Positions 17,867 through 26,188 of a stretch of 64,000 bases of DNA are shown here, piece by piece. A program made the position numbers and the translations under genes. The stretch spans positions 3,782,001 to 3,846,000 of the forward strand of contig NZ_JAJOLP010000001.1 of the NCBI RefSeq assembly GCF_021129215.1, written 5' to 3'. Positions within the stretch are counted from its first letter, which is position 1; every line of letters starts with the position of its first letter. Under the pieces are notes generated by a model. The model worked only from the letters and a program-made list of their open reading frames with translations, was not told the DNA's origin and did not search any database. This stretch comes from Agromyces sp. S2-1-8. Lineage in GTDB: Bacteria; Actinomycetota; Actinomycetes; Actinomycetales; Microbacteriaceae.

Positions 17867-18810
17867 GCCGACACCTCCCTGGCGAGTCGTACCCGCGGAT
17901 CGATGACGGCATAGAGCAGGTCGACGATGAGGTTGATGAGGCCGAACGCGAGCACCATGATGAGTGCGATCGCCTGGACGACGGCGAAGTCCTTCTTCTG
18001 CACGGAGTTGACGAGCAGCGATCCGATGCCGTCGAGCGTGAACGCGTACTCGATCACGAATGCACTCGCGAGCAGGCCCGCGATGTTCGTGCCGATGACC
18101 GTGGTCACGGGCAGCATCGAGTTGCGGATCGTGTGCCGACCGAGCACGATGCGCTTCGGCACCCCGCGCGCGACCGCCATCACGACGTGCTCGGAGCCCT
18201 GCTCCTCACGCACCGCCGTGCGGGTGATCCGGGCGACGACCGCGATCGCCGGGAACGCGAGGGCGATCGCCGGCAGCGTCAGGTGCCAGACGCGGTCGGC
18301 GAACCCCTCCCCCGATCCCGACACCGGGAACCAGCCGAGGTTCGCACCGAACAGCGCCATCAGCACGAGCGCGGCGAAGAAGGTCGGCACGGCGAACCCG
18401 AGGTTCGAGCCGAACACGACGACCTTCTCGAAGGCGCCCGAGCGCGTGGCCGCGAGGATGCCCAGCCCGACGCCGAGGAGCACGATCAGGATCGCCGCGT
18501 ATGCCGCGAGGAAGAGCGTGGTGGGCAGGCGCGACTCGATGAGGGTCGAGACATCCTGCTGCGTCAGCAGGGACCGGCCGAAGTCGCCGTGGAGCACGTC
18601 GATGAGCCAGTTCCAGTAGCGCACGAGGAAGGGATCATCCAGCCCGTACTGCGCCCGGATCGCGTCGAGCACCTCGGGGCTGACCGTGCGCCCCTGCACG
18701 AGGAACTGCTCGGGACTTCCCGGAGCGAGGTACATCCCGCTGAACACGATGAAGCTGGAGACGAGCAGCACCAGCGCCAGTGCGACGAGGCGTTTCAGTA
18801 CGTAGAGCAT
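17863..18810 (-). CDS. Peptide-type ABC transporter permease (DppB-like)
   Basis: A 315-residue permease. N-terminal TM ('LVALALVLLVSSFIVFSGMY'), then the DppB-type extracytoplasmic loop 'QYGLDDPFLVRYWNWLIDVLHGDFGRSL'. The coupling loop 'AVARGVPKRIVLGRHTIRNSMLPV' follows, and 'EYAFTLDGIGSLLVNSVQKKDFAVVQAI' completes the family pattern. GAAGGGA precedes ATG 18810. Only 27 bp after the binding-protein gene, so in one transcript. Confidence 0.93.
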   Translation of the reverse strand: MLYVLKRLVALALVLLVSSFIVFSGMYLAPGSPEQFLVQGRTVSPEVLDAIRAQYGLDDPFLVRYWNWLIDVLHGDFGRSLLTQQDVSTLIESRLPTTLFLAAYAAILIVLLGVGLGILAATRSGAFEKVVVFGSNLGFAVPTFFAALVLMALFGANLGWFPVSGSGEGFADRVWHLTLPAIALAFPAIAVVARITRTAVREEQGSEHVVMAVARGVPKRIVLGRHTIRNSMLPVTTVIGTNIAGLLASAFVIEYAFTLDGIGSLLVNSVQKKDFAVVQAIALIMVLAFGLINLIVDLLYAVIDPRVRLAREVSA

Positions 18811-18837
18811 GGACGATCCCTTCCCGCGCGCACCCGG

Positions 18838-20481
18838 CTACTCGGCCGAGCCGAGGTCGGCGGCCCAGGGGTAGTACAGGTAGATGAAGGAGGCGGGAAC
18901 CCCGGTCACCGACTGGTCGAGGTAGAGCCGGACCGCGAGGTCGTTGATCGGCACCCAGGGCTGCTGCTGCATGACGAGCGCCTCCGCGTCGACCGTGAGC
19001 TCTGCCCGCTTGGCGGGGTCGCTCTCCGCGTAGGCGGCGTCGATCGCCGCGTCGATCTCGGGGTCGGAGAAGCCCGCGTAGTTCTGCTGGCTGCCCGTGT
19101 AGGCGACGTTGTCGAGGTGCGCGAGCGGCGACGGGCTCGAGAGGTAGTTGGTGGTGACGAAGCCGTCGTAGCCCTTGCGCGCCTCGGGGTCGGAGAAGAA
19201 CGCTCCGAACTGGGCGCTCGGCACGCCGGTCGGCTCGAGGGTGAGGCCGAGCTCCTTGGCACCGTTCGCCATCTCGTTGAGGATGTCGGCGTAGAACGAG
19301 CGCTCGCTCGGATAGGCGATCTTGATCGGCTGCGAGAGGTCGACGGTCGCGGCCTCGAGCTCCTGCTTCGCGGCGTCCAGGTCGTAGCTCAGGTCGGGCA
19401 GCTCGGCGTCGCGCTGCTCGGCGACGTCGGGGTAGTGGTTCCACGGTCCCTGCGGCACGATCGAGCGCGACGGCGTGCCCGTGCCCTCGTAGACGGTGTC
19501 GGCGATGGCCTGGCGGTCGGTCGCCCGGGTGAGGGCGCGCCGCACTGCAGGGTCGCCGAAGGTGCCGTTGCCGGTCGAGATGATCGCCATGATCTGCATG
19601 CCCTCGCCGTACGAGAGTGCGCCCGTGCTGCTCGTCGAGAGCTGTCCGAGTGCCGGCAGCGGAACGTCGTAGGAGCCCTGGATCTCACCGGTCGAGAGCC
19701 CCGTCGCGATGGCGGTGGGGTCGACGACGAAGCCGATCTCGACCTCCTTCGCCTTGGCGCGCTTCTCGGCGTTCCAGTAGTCGTCGTAGCGGTCGAGCGA
19801 GATCGACTGGCCCTGCTTCCATTCGCCCACCTGGAACGGCCCGGTGCACATGACGCCGGCCTCGGGGTTGCCGTAGTCCTCTCCCGCGGCCTCGCGCTGC
19901 TGCTGCTGCACGACCGCGCCGAGGTTCGTGGCCAGTTCCTCGTCGAGGATGGTGTTCGGCTCCGAAAGGGTGAGCGTGACCTCCCACTCGCCGGTCTTCT
20001 CGATGCCCGTGACATCGGCGAAGCTCGATGCGAGGTAGCTGCCCTCGGAGGGGTCGAGGTGGCGGTTCAGGCTGAACACCACGTCATCGGCGGTCATCGG
20101 CGTGCCGTCCCAGAAGGTGACGTCGTCACGGATCTGGAAGACGTAGGTCTGTGCGTCGTCGGAGACCTCGAAGCTCGAGGCGAGGTTCGGCTCGACCGAG
20201 AAGTCCGGCTGCATCTGGAACAGGGACTCGCAGAGGTTGGAGAGGATCGTGTTCTCCGGGTAGTTGAACGCCTTGACCGGGTCGAGCGTCGCGAGTTCGC
20301 CGTAGGTCGAGTTCCACGTGACCTTGTCGACCTCGCCGGTCGCGGCCGGCGTGAGCTGCAGGAGTTCGCCCTCGTCGAGCGTCGAGCCGGAATCGCCGCC
20401 TCGATCCGCCGTGCATCCCGCGAGCCCCAGGCTCGCGACCGCGAGGAGCGCGATCGATGCTCTTGTCATTGCGGTTTTCAC
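18838..20481 (-). CDS. Peptide-type ABC transporter substrate-binding lipoprotein
   Basis: A 547-residue family 5 extracellular solute-binding protein. Signal peptide and lipobox are clear: 'LLAVASLGLAGC', with the Cys to be lipidated. Family signature 'VSDDAQTYVFQIRDDVTFWDGTPMTADDVVFSL' is broken here into residues near 130-165; the C-terminal 'VPINDLAVRLYL' is also usual. I chose GTG 20481 because AGGAGG lies five bases upstream; an in-frame ATG four codons later has none. First gene of the importer operon. Ligand unknown: oligopeptide, N-acyl amino acid or a related amide. Confidence 0.92.
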   Translation of the reverse strand: MKTAMTRASIALLAVASLGLAGCTADRGGDSGSTLDEGELLQLTPAATGEVDKVTWNSTYGELATLDPVKAFNYPENTILSNLCESLFQMQPDFSVEPNLASSFEVSDDAQTYVFQIRDDVTFWDGTPMTADDVVFSLNRHLDPSEGSYLASSFADVTGIEKTGEWEVTLTLSEPNTILDEELATNLGAVVQQQQREAAGEDYGNPEAGVMCTGPFQVGEWKQGQSISLDRYDDYWNAEKRAKAKEVEIGFVVDPTAIATGLSTGEIQGSYDVPLPALGQLSTSSTGALSYGEGMQIMAIISTGNGTFGDPAVRRALTRATDRQAIADTVYEGTGTPSRSIVPQGPWNHYPDVAEQRDAELPDLSYDLDAAKQELEAATVDLSQPIKIAYPSERSFYADILNEMANGAKELGLTLEPTGVPSAQFGAFFSDPEARKGYDGFVTTNYLSSPSPLAHLDNVAYTGSQQNYAGFSDPEIDAAIDAAYAESDPAKRAELTVDAEALVMQQQPWVPINDLAVRLYLDQSVTGVPASFIYLYYPWAADLGSAE

Positions 20482-20550
20482 TGTGTCCTCCTGAGCTTCT
20501 CCGTCGAATCTCACGCCGTCGAGTGCGATGAGCTACGGCGAAGCTACTAG

Positions 20551-20591
20551 AAGAATCGATTCTTGTAAATCGATTCCGTAAATCGATTCTC
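20551..20591. promoter_or_regulatory. Three tandem ATCGAT operators for the LacI-type regulator
   Basis: A perfect 14-bp palindrome AAGAATCGATTCTT (20551-20564) is followed by AAATCGATTCC (20567-20577) and AAATCGATTCT (20580-20590). The three ATCGAT cores are 14 and 13 bp apart. A -10-like TAGCTT for the importer operon lies at 20546-20541, so the sites would cover its -35 and spacer. The central CG step is usual for LacI-family operators. Confidence 0.65.
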
Positions 20592-20631
20592 TCTGTGAGG
20601 ATCCCTGCTGCGATCAGCGCAGTCCGCTTGC

Positions 20632-20637
20632 TACGCT
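20632..20637 (+). promoter_or_regulatory. -10 box TACGCT of the lacI-type gene
   Basis: Six bases before GTG 20644 with no ribosome site, so the message is probably leaderless. Confidence 0.5.
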
Positions 20638-20643
20638 GGCCGG

Positions 20644-21693
20644 GTGTCCATCGATGCGGCGAGACCGACGATCAACGACGTCGCCGAGCGCGCCGGCGTC
20701 TCGCGAACGACGGTCTCGAACGCGCTGAACGGCAAGGGCACGATCGGCGCCGAGACCATCGAGCGGGTCAAGCGCGTCGCAGACGAACTCGGCTACGAGC
20801 CCAACGCCATGGCCCGCGGACTCCGGCAGTCGAAGCTCGGGGTCATCTCGCTGCTGATCCGGCCGCTCGAGTCGCTCGACACCGCGATGCCCGAGGGGGT
20901 CGACTACTTCCTCCGGTTCGCCGGCTCCGCCGCCCTGGCCGCGATGGACCACGGGTACTCGCTCATGCTCATCTCCGACCCGACGAAGCCCGGCGCGCCG
21001 CCCTCGTCGCTCGCCGCCGACGGCTGCCTCGTCGAAGCGCCGATCCGCAACGATCCCGCGCTCACCCTGCTCGACCGCAAGCGCATCCCGTTCGTCGCGG
21101 TCGGCGTCGACCCCGCGCGCGCCGACGCCTTCCCTGCGATCGCGCAGCAGACCGAGCGCGACACGCGGCTCGCCCTCGACCACCTCCTCGACGCCGGGGC
21201 GCGACGGGTCGCGCTCGTGACCGGCACCGACGAGAACTCGTGGAACGCGCACGCACGGCGCGGCTACGAGCAGTGGGCCGCCGAGCACGGCATCGAGCCG
21301 ATGATTCGCGCACGCGACGAGACGAGCGGAGTCGACGGCGGTCGCACGGTCGCGCATGAACTCCTCACGGGCGACGCCCCGCCCGACGGCGTGTACTGCC
21401 TGACCGGTCGTCACGCGGCGGGATTCGTCGCAGGGGCCCGCGAACTCGGCGTCGGCGTCCCCGACGACCTGCTCGTCGTCGCCGGCTCGGACGCGGTCAT
21501 GAACCGCACCTCGACCCCCACCATCACCGCGCTCGACCTCCGCCCCGTCGAGACCGCGCGGCTCGCCGTCGACGCGTTGATCCGCCTGCTCGACGGAGAG
21601 CCCGTCGACTGGTCGAGCCTCGATCCGGCCAGTGAGCTCGTCGTCCGCGACTCGACGTCGCGGCGCAACGGCGACGCCGCCGTGACGGCCTGA
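20644..21693 (+). CDS. LacI-family transcriptional regulator
   Basis: A 349-residue LacI/GalR repressor. The HTH and hinge are textbook: 'TINDVAERAGVSRTTVSNAL' then 'LGYEPNAMARGLRQSKLG'. The rest is a periplasmic-binding-protein-like ligand domain ('LVTGTDENSWNAHARRGYEQW', '[21 protein letters not shown]'). GTG 20644 is chosen from the TACGCT box six bases upstream. Divergent from the peptide ABC/C45 operon with three palindromic operators between them, so it should repress that operon until its substrate is present. Confidence 0.93.
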   Translation: MSIDAARPTINDVAERAGVSRTTVSNALNGKGTIGAETIERVKRVADELGYEPNAMARGLRQSKLGVISLLIRPLESLDTAMPEGVDYFLRFAGSAALAAMDHGYSLMLISDPTKPGAPPSSLAADGCLVEAPIRNDPALTLLDRKRIPFVAVGVDPARADAFPAIAQQTERDTRLALDHLLDAGARRVALVTGTDENSWNAHARRGYEQWAAEHGIEPMIRARDETSGVDGGRTVAHELLTGDAPPDGVYCLTGRHAAGFVAGARELGVGVPDDLLVVAGSDAVMNRTSTPTITALDLRPVETARLAVDALIRLLDGEPVDWSSLDPASELVVRDSTSRRNGDAAVTA

Positions 21694-21797
21694 TCCCCGG
21701 GCAGACCCCCCGGGCGGCCGCTCGCAGCCGACTCACCGTTCGAGGCCGTAGGCTCGATGCACCGCAAAACCCTGATCTGCAGAGGAGTCCGCCTGCC

Positions 21798-23087
21798 ATG
21801 AGCGACGCCGCGAACCTTGACGTCTTCAACCGCCGCGAGTCCGAGGTGCGCGGCTACGTGCGCTCGTTCCCGACGGTGTTCGACCGGGCGACCGGTTCGA
21901 CCCTCGTCGACGCCGACGGCCGCGAGTACCTCGACTTCTTCGCCGGGGCCGGCGTCTTGAACTACGGGCACAACAACCCGGCGTTCACCCGCGCGATCAT
22001 CGAGTACCTCGAGCGCGACGGCATCATCCACGGGCTCGACATGGCGACCTCGGCCAAGCGCGCGTTCATCGAGGCGTTCGAGCGCCTCATCCTCGAGCCG
22101 CGCGGGCTCGACCACAAGCTGCAGTTCACGGGTCCGACCGGTGCGAACGCCGTCGAGGCCGCACTCAAGGTCGCCCGCCAGGCGACCGGCCGCCCGACCG
22201 TCGTCGCGTTCACGAACGCGTTCCACGGCCTGAGCATGGGCGCCCTCGCGGCCACCGGCAACAGCCACTACCGCGAGGCTGCTGGCGTCACCCTCGACGA
22301 CGTCGTGCGCCTGCCCTACGACGGCTACCTCGGCGAGAACGTCGACACCCTCGACCTCTTCGAGAAGATGCTCGACGACCCGGGATCGGGCCTCGACCTG
22401 CCTGCGGCGGTCATCGTCGAGGCGGTGCAGGGCGAGGGCGGCATCAACGTCGCGAGCGTGCCGTGGCTGCAGCGCCTGCGCGCGATCACCGCCGAGCGCG
22501 GCATCCTGCTCATCCTCGACGAGATCCAGGCGGGGGTCGGCCGCACCGGTGCCTTCTTCGCCTTCGAGGCCGCGGGCATCGTGCCCGACCTCGTGACGGT
22601 GTCGAAGTCGATCTCGGGCTCCGGCCTGCCGATGTCGCTCGTGCTGCTGCGCCCCGAGGTCGACGTGTGGAAGCCGGGCGCCCACACGGGCACCTTCCGC
22701 GGCAACAACCTCGCGTTCGTCTCCGCCCGTGTCGCCCTCGAGGCGTACTGGGCCGACACGGCGTTCGTCGACGAGGTCGCCCGCAAGTCGGCGCTCCTCG
22801 CCGGCGAGCTCGAGCTGATCGCCGCCGAGAACCCGTCGCTCGGACTCACCGTGCGCGGGCGCGGCCTCATGTACGGCCTCGTCTCCGACGGCGACCGCGG
22901 CCTCGCGGGGCGCATCTCGAAGGAGGCCTTCACGCGCGGGCTCGTCATCGAGACCTCTGGCGCGTTCGACGAGGTGCTGAAGTTCCTGCCGGCGCTCACG
23001 ATCACCGACGACGAGCTGCTGCGCGGCCTCGCGATCGTGCGCGAGAGCCTCGCCGCGGTGACGGCGACCGCGGTCGCGGCGAGCTGA
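21798..23087 (+). CDS. ectB: Diaminobutyrate--2-oxoglutarate aminotransferase (EctB-type), orphan
   Basis: A 429-residue class III PLP aminotransferase of the EctB group: L-aspartate 4-semialdehyde + glutamate = L-2,4-diaminobutyrate + 2-oxoglutarate. Marks are 'FFAGAGVLNYGHNNP', 'LQFTGPTGANAVEAALKVAR', 'AFHGLSMGALAATGN', 'LILDEIQAGVGRTGAFFAFE' and the Schiff-base lysine in 'LVTVSKSISGSGLPMS'. AGAGGAG precedes ATG 21798. There is no ectA, ectC or ectD beside it, so ectoine synthesis is not indicated here. In diaminobutyrate-containing Microbacteriaceae the product would be needed for the cell wall; that role is inference. Confidence 0.85.
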   Translation: MSDAANLDVFNRRESEVRGYVRSFPTVFDRATGSTLVDADGREYLDFFAGAGVLNYGHNNPAFTRAIIEYLERDGIIHGLDMATSAKRAFIEAFERLILEPRGLDHKLQFTGPTGANAVEAALKVARQATGRPTVVAFTNAFHGLSMGALAATGNSHYREAAGVTLDDVVRLPYDGYLGENVDTLDLFEKMLDDPGSGLDLPAAVIVEAVQGEGGINVASVPWLQRLRAITAERGILLILDEIQAGVGRTGAFFAFEAAGIVPDLVTVSKSISGSGLPMSLVLLRPEVDVWKPGAHTGTFRGNNLAFVSARVALEAYWADTAFVDEVARKSALLAGELELIAAENPSLGLTVRGRGLMYGLVSDGDRGLAGRISKEAFTRGLVIETSGAFDEVLKFLPALTITDDELLRGLAIVRESLAAVTATAVAAS

Positions 23088-23133
23088 CCGGCCGGCTCGA
23101 GCGGCCCCTCGGCCCGCGGGAACACCCCGACTC

Positions 23134-23808
23134 ATGACCGACGACGCGGCACGGCCGCCCCGCCGCGGGGCCGGCCGGCCGCGCGTCGCGGTGCTGAACC
23201 GCGAGCGCATCACCGACGAGGCGCTGCGCCTCGTCGACCGCAAGGGCGCCGGCGCACTCACGATCCAGGCGCTCGCCGACCGTCTGGGCGTCGTCCCGAG
23301 CGCCATCTACAACCACGCCGCATCGCGAGCCGTCATCCTCGGGTGGATCCAGGAGCGCCTCGTGCGCGAGGTGGATGTCTCGGGCTTCGGCCCGCTTCCC
23401 TGGCGAGCGGCGACCGAACGCTGGGCGTGGAGCTACCTTCGCGTGCTGCGCGCGCACCGGGAGTGCGTCGCGATCTACGCGCACCTGCCGATCCGCGACA
23501 CCCCCGAGGCGACGCAGATGTACCAGCGCGTCATCGTCGGGTTCCAGGCTGCCGGTTTCCCGCCGCCCGAGGTGTTCGCGTCGATCTCGGCGATCGAGCA
23601 GCTCGTGTTCGGCGGCGCCATCGACTCGCTCGGCCCCGAGGACGTCTACGCCCCCGAGGCGCCCGGGATCGTCGCCCAGGCGTACGCACTGCACCGCCGG
23701 CGACTCGTCGAGGAGCGCGTGCTGGTCGCCGACCGCGCGTTCGAGCTCGCACTCGGACTGCTGCTCGACGGGCTCACGGCGCGATACCGCATCGCGCCCG
23801 CACGCTGA
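23134..23808 (+). CDS. TetR-family transcriptional regulator
   Basis: A 224-residue TetR regulator. HTH 'LTIQALADRLGVVPSAIYNHAASRAVIL' occupies about residues 47-74, preceded by the common 'RRGAGRPRVAVLNRERI' leader. The C-terminal half looks like the TetR_C type with a hydrophobic ligand pocket ('FGGAIDSLGPEDVYAPEAPGI'). It follows ectB by 46 bp on the same strand and is convergent with the amine oxidase gene, so either could be a target. Confidence 0.88.
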   Translation: MTDDAARPPRRGAGRPRVAVLNRERITDEALRLVDRKGAGALTIQALADRLGVVPSAIYNHAASRAVILGWIQERLVREVDVSGFGPLPWRAATERWAWSYLRVLRAHRECVAIYAHLPIRDTPEATQMYQRVIVGFQAAGFPPPEVFASISAIEQLVFGGAIDSLGPEDVYAPEAPGIVAQAYALHRRRLVEERVLVADRAFELALGLLLDGLTARYRIAPAR

Positions 23809-23826
23809 CGGCGATGCAGCACACTG

Positions 23827-23858
23827 CGCGCCCGCGCCCGCGCCGGCGCGCGGGCGCG
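23827..23858. terminator. Hairpin terminator
   Basis: Perfect 11-bp arms CGCGCCCGCGC (23827-23837) and GCGCGGGCGCG (23848-23858) with a 10-nt loop, between the convergent TetR and amine oxidase genes. Confidence 0.65.
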
Positions 23859-23910
23859 GATGCATCGCGCGAGTTCGGCACGCGGCCGAGCCATCCGCGC
23901 CGTCGCCGCC

Positions 23911-25290
23911 CTACCCCGCGGCCAAGATGCGCTTCGCCGTGTCGGCGCCGATGCGGATCGCGCCGTCGACGTGCAGGTAGCCGACGCCCTGGATGTCGCT
24001 CGACGCGAAGAAGATCGGGCCGACCGGCTCGTTCTGCAGGTGACCCCAGCGGCTGAGCCCGCCCAGGTCGTAGCTGCACGCATAGGCGCCGCGCGTCCAC
24101 TCCTCGTCACCCCAGTCCGACATCGCGACCGCGACCGGGTTCCGCGCCTCGTCGCCGAAGTACGCGGCGAACGAGTCGAGCACCGCGGCCCTGCGCTCGG
24201 CCTCGGGCATCGCCCAGAGCCGCTCGGCCTCGACATCGACGACGAACCCGACGAGCATGCCCTGCGACGAGTCGTGCGTCGAGTTGTCGTAGACCTCGCA
24301 GACGAACTCATCGCGCCCGAAGCCCGTACCCGCGAGGCCCCGCTCGCGCCAGAACGGCGTGTCGTACGCGGCCTGCACCTTGACGACGAGGCCCATCGAC
24401 TGGTGCTGCTGCGCGACCATGCGCTCGCGCGGCAGGTGCGGCTCGTAGCGGATGAGCGAGTACAGGTTCGGGGGCACGGCGACGACCGCGAAGCGCGCGC
24501 TGACCCGCAGCTCGTCGCTCTCGGCGACGACGGATGCCGCGCGGCCCGGCCCCTCGTCGGTCCAGTCGAGCCTCCGCACGGGCGACGACAGGAACACGAC
24601 GTCGTCGCCGAGCTCGTCGGCGAGCTGGGTCGACACCGACTGCATGCCGCCCACGACGCGCCGGTCGAGCAGCAGGCCGTCGTCGACGAGCTCGTGCAGC
24701 GAGCCCGCCGACGCGGCCATGAGCATCGCCTGCAGCACCGAGAAGGTGTGCGCCGGCTTCGTCAGCATGCCGCCGGCGATGAAGTGGTCGAACGAGCGGA
24801 TCGCCTCCTCGTCGTCGCTGAGGGTGCGCAGCCACGCGCTGAAGCTGATCGCGTCGAGCTCGGCGGCGCGCGGGTGCTCCCACGGCGCGGCGGGGTCGAG
24901 CTCGGCGGCGAGCGCATCGAGCGCGGCGATGAGGGTGTTCATCGCCGCGACCGTCTCGGACGCGGTCGGGAAGTCGTCGCCCTCGAACTCGGTGCGGCGC
25001 CCGTCGGGCGCGAGGTAGACCGAGCGGCCCTCGCGGTAGCGCGGATGGCTCTCCTTGCCGAGCTCGCCGAGCAGCGACTCGAGGGCGTCCTGGCCGGCCG
25101 AGATCCACTGGCCGCCGAGCTCGAACCACTCGCCGTCGACCGTGTCCGACCAGGTGCGGCCGCCGACGCGGTCGCGGGCCTCGAGCAGCGCGACCGATGC
25201 GCCTCCCTCGACCAGTCGGCGGGCGGTCACCAGACCGCTGACGCCGCCGCCGATCACGACGACGTCCCGGGTGATCTCTCTCACGTTCAT
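23911..25290 (-). CDS. Flavin monoamine/putrescine oxidase-like FAD enzyme
   Basis: A 459-residue flavin amine oxidase that should oxidise a primary amine to an aldehyde with release of ammonia and H2O2. The FAD dinucleotide motif is 'VVIGGGVSGLVTARRLVEGG', then 'LLEARDRVGGRTWSD' and 'WFELGGQWISAGQ', and near the C-terminus 'IFFASSDIQGVGYLHVDGAIRIG', the flavin-contacting stretch. Best resembles bacterial putrescine oxidases, without a signal peptide. ATG 25290 has GAGG five bases upstream; ATG 25299 is possible. Its setting beside ectB hints at diamine metabolism, but this is inference. Confidence 0.85.
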   Translation of the reverse strand: MNVREITRDVVVIGGGVSGLVTARRLVEGGASVALLEARDRVGGRTWSDTVDGEWFELGGQWISAGQDALESLLGELGKESHPRYREGRSVYLAPDGRRTEFEGDDFPTASETVAAMNTLIAALDALAAELDPAAPWEHPRAAELDAISFSAWLRTLSDDEEAIRSFDHFIAGGMLTKPAHTFSVLQAMLMAASAGSLHELVDDGLLLDRRVVGGMQSVSTQLADELGDDVVFLSSPVRRLDWTDEGPGRAASVVAESDELRVSARFAVVAVPPNLYSLIRYEPHLPRERMVAQQHQSMGLVVKVQAAYDTPFWRERGLAGTGFGRDEFVCEVYDNSTHDSSQGMLVGFVVDVEAERLWAMPEAERRAAVLDSFAAYFGDEARNPVAVAMSDWGDEEWTRGAYACSYDLGGLSRWGHLQNEPVGPIFFASSDIQGVGYLHVDGAIRIGADTAKRILAAG

Positions 25291-25624
25291 GCTCCTCATC
25301 GAGTCCTCGAACCGCTCGGTCGTCGAGCCGTCGACGGCGGCATCGATGCGGCCGTCGCGAGGGAGCCTACGAGCATGGGGCGCCCGCGGGTGAGCCGCCG
25401 GCGCGGCGGATTCATTTACGCACGCCCCCGCACGCCGCCCGGGCGGGGCGCGAGGATGCGGCCGTTCATTTTCGCGCCCCCGTGCGAGGGTCGGGACGTC
25501 CACCCCGAGGCCGTCGCGGGGCGGGTCGGAATCTGGCAGGGTGAACGCTCGAAACCGAGAAGTTCGAGGCCCGCGTGTGACCTTCGAGTGCTTCCGCGAC
25601 ATTCCTGCAGTGAGGAGGTACTCC
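25291..25624. other. 334-bp intergenic region with imperfect direct repeat
   Basis: Holds the upstream regions of the amine oxidase (leftward) and the ECF sigma gene (rightward). Two similar stretches, TTCATTTACGCACGCCCCCG (from 25411) and TTCATTTTCGCGCCCCCG (from 25465), lie 54 bp apart on the same strand and may be paired regulator sites. I see no gene, RNA or clear terminator here. Confidence 0.5.
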
Positions 25625-26188
25625 GTGGAGGACGATGAACCCGGGGACGCCGAACTGCTCCGCAGCATCGGCGCCGGCGACCAGCGAGCCCTGTCGAAGG
25701 CGTTCGACCGGCATTCGAACACGGTCGCCCGCTATGCGTGGGCGCTCGCGCCGAGCCGCATGGATGTCGAGGAGATCGTCCAGGACACGTTCCTGGCACT
25801 GTGGCGACGAGGCCCGGAGATCGCGCTGCTCGATCGGTCGCTGCTGCCCTGGTTGCTCGTGACCTGCCGCAACATCGCCGCGAACGCAGCCCGCAAGCGT
25901 GCACGCGCCGCCACCGACGCGTTGCCCGACGAATGGATGCCGGCGCACTTGTCGATCGTCAGGGCGGACCAGGCGCGCGAGTCCGCCCGCGAGGAGTTGC
26001 GATGGGTGCTCGACGCGATCGAGCGGCTCGAGCCGGTCGACCGCCGCGTCTGCGAACTGTGTCTCCTCGACGGCCTGCCGTACGCGCAGGCCGCCACCGA
26101 GCTCGGCCTCAGCGTCGGCGCGGTCAAGCAGCGGGTCTCCCGCAGTCGGATTCGCTTGAGGAAGGCGGTGACCGTCGATGAGAACTGA
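25625..26188 (+). CDS. RNA polymerase ECF-type sigma factor
   Basis: A 187-residue sigma-70 family ECF factor. Region 2 is 'FDRHSNTVARYAWALAPSRMDVEEIVQDTFLALWRR' across about residues 24-60; region 4 is 'LEPVDRRVCELCLLDGLPYAQAATELGLSVGAVKQRV' with its HTH around 150-175. I chose GTG 25625 because AGGAGG lies six bases upstream; the open frame extends further but without a ribosome site. The stop overlaps the next gene's start by 11 bases, coupling it to a membrane protein that may be its anti-sigma factor. Confidence 0.92.
   Translation: MEDDEPGDAELLRSIGAGDQRALSKAFDRHSNTVARYAWALAPSRMDVEEIVQDTFLALWRRGPEIALLDRSLLPWLLVTCRNIAANAARKRARAATDALPDEWMPAHLSIVRADQARESAREELRWVLDAIERLEPVDRRVCELCLLDGLPYAQAATELGLSVGAVKQRVSRSRIRLRKAVTVDEN

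Noticed and set aside
21798-23808. Ectoine biosynthesis cluster
   Set aside because: Only ectB is present; the neighbours are a TetR regulator and an amine oxidase, not ectA or ectC.
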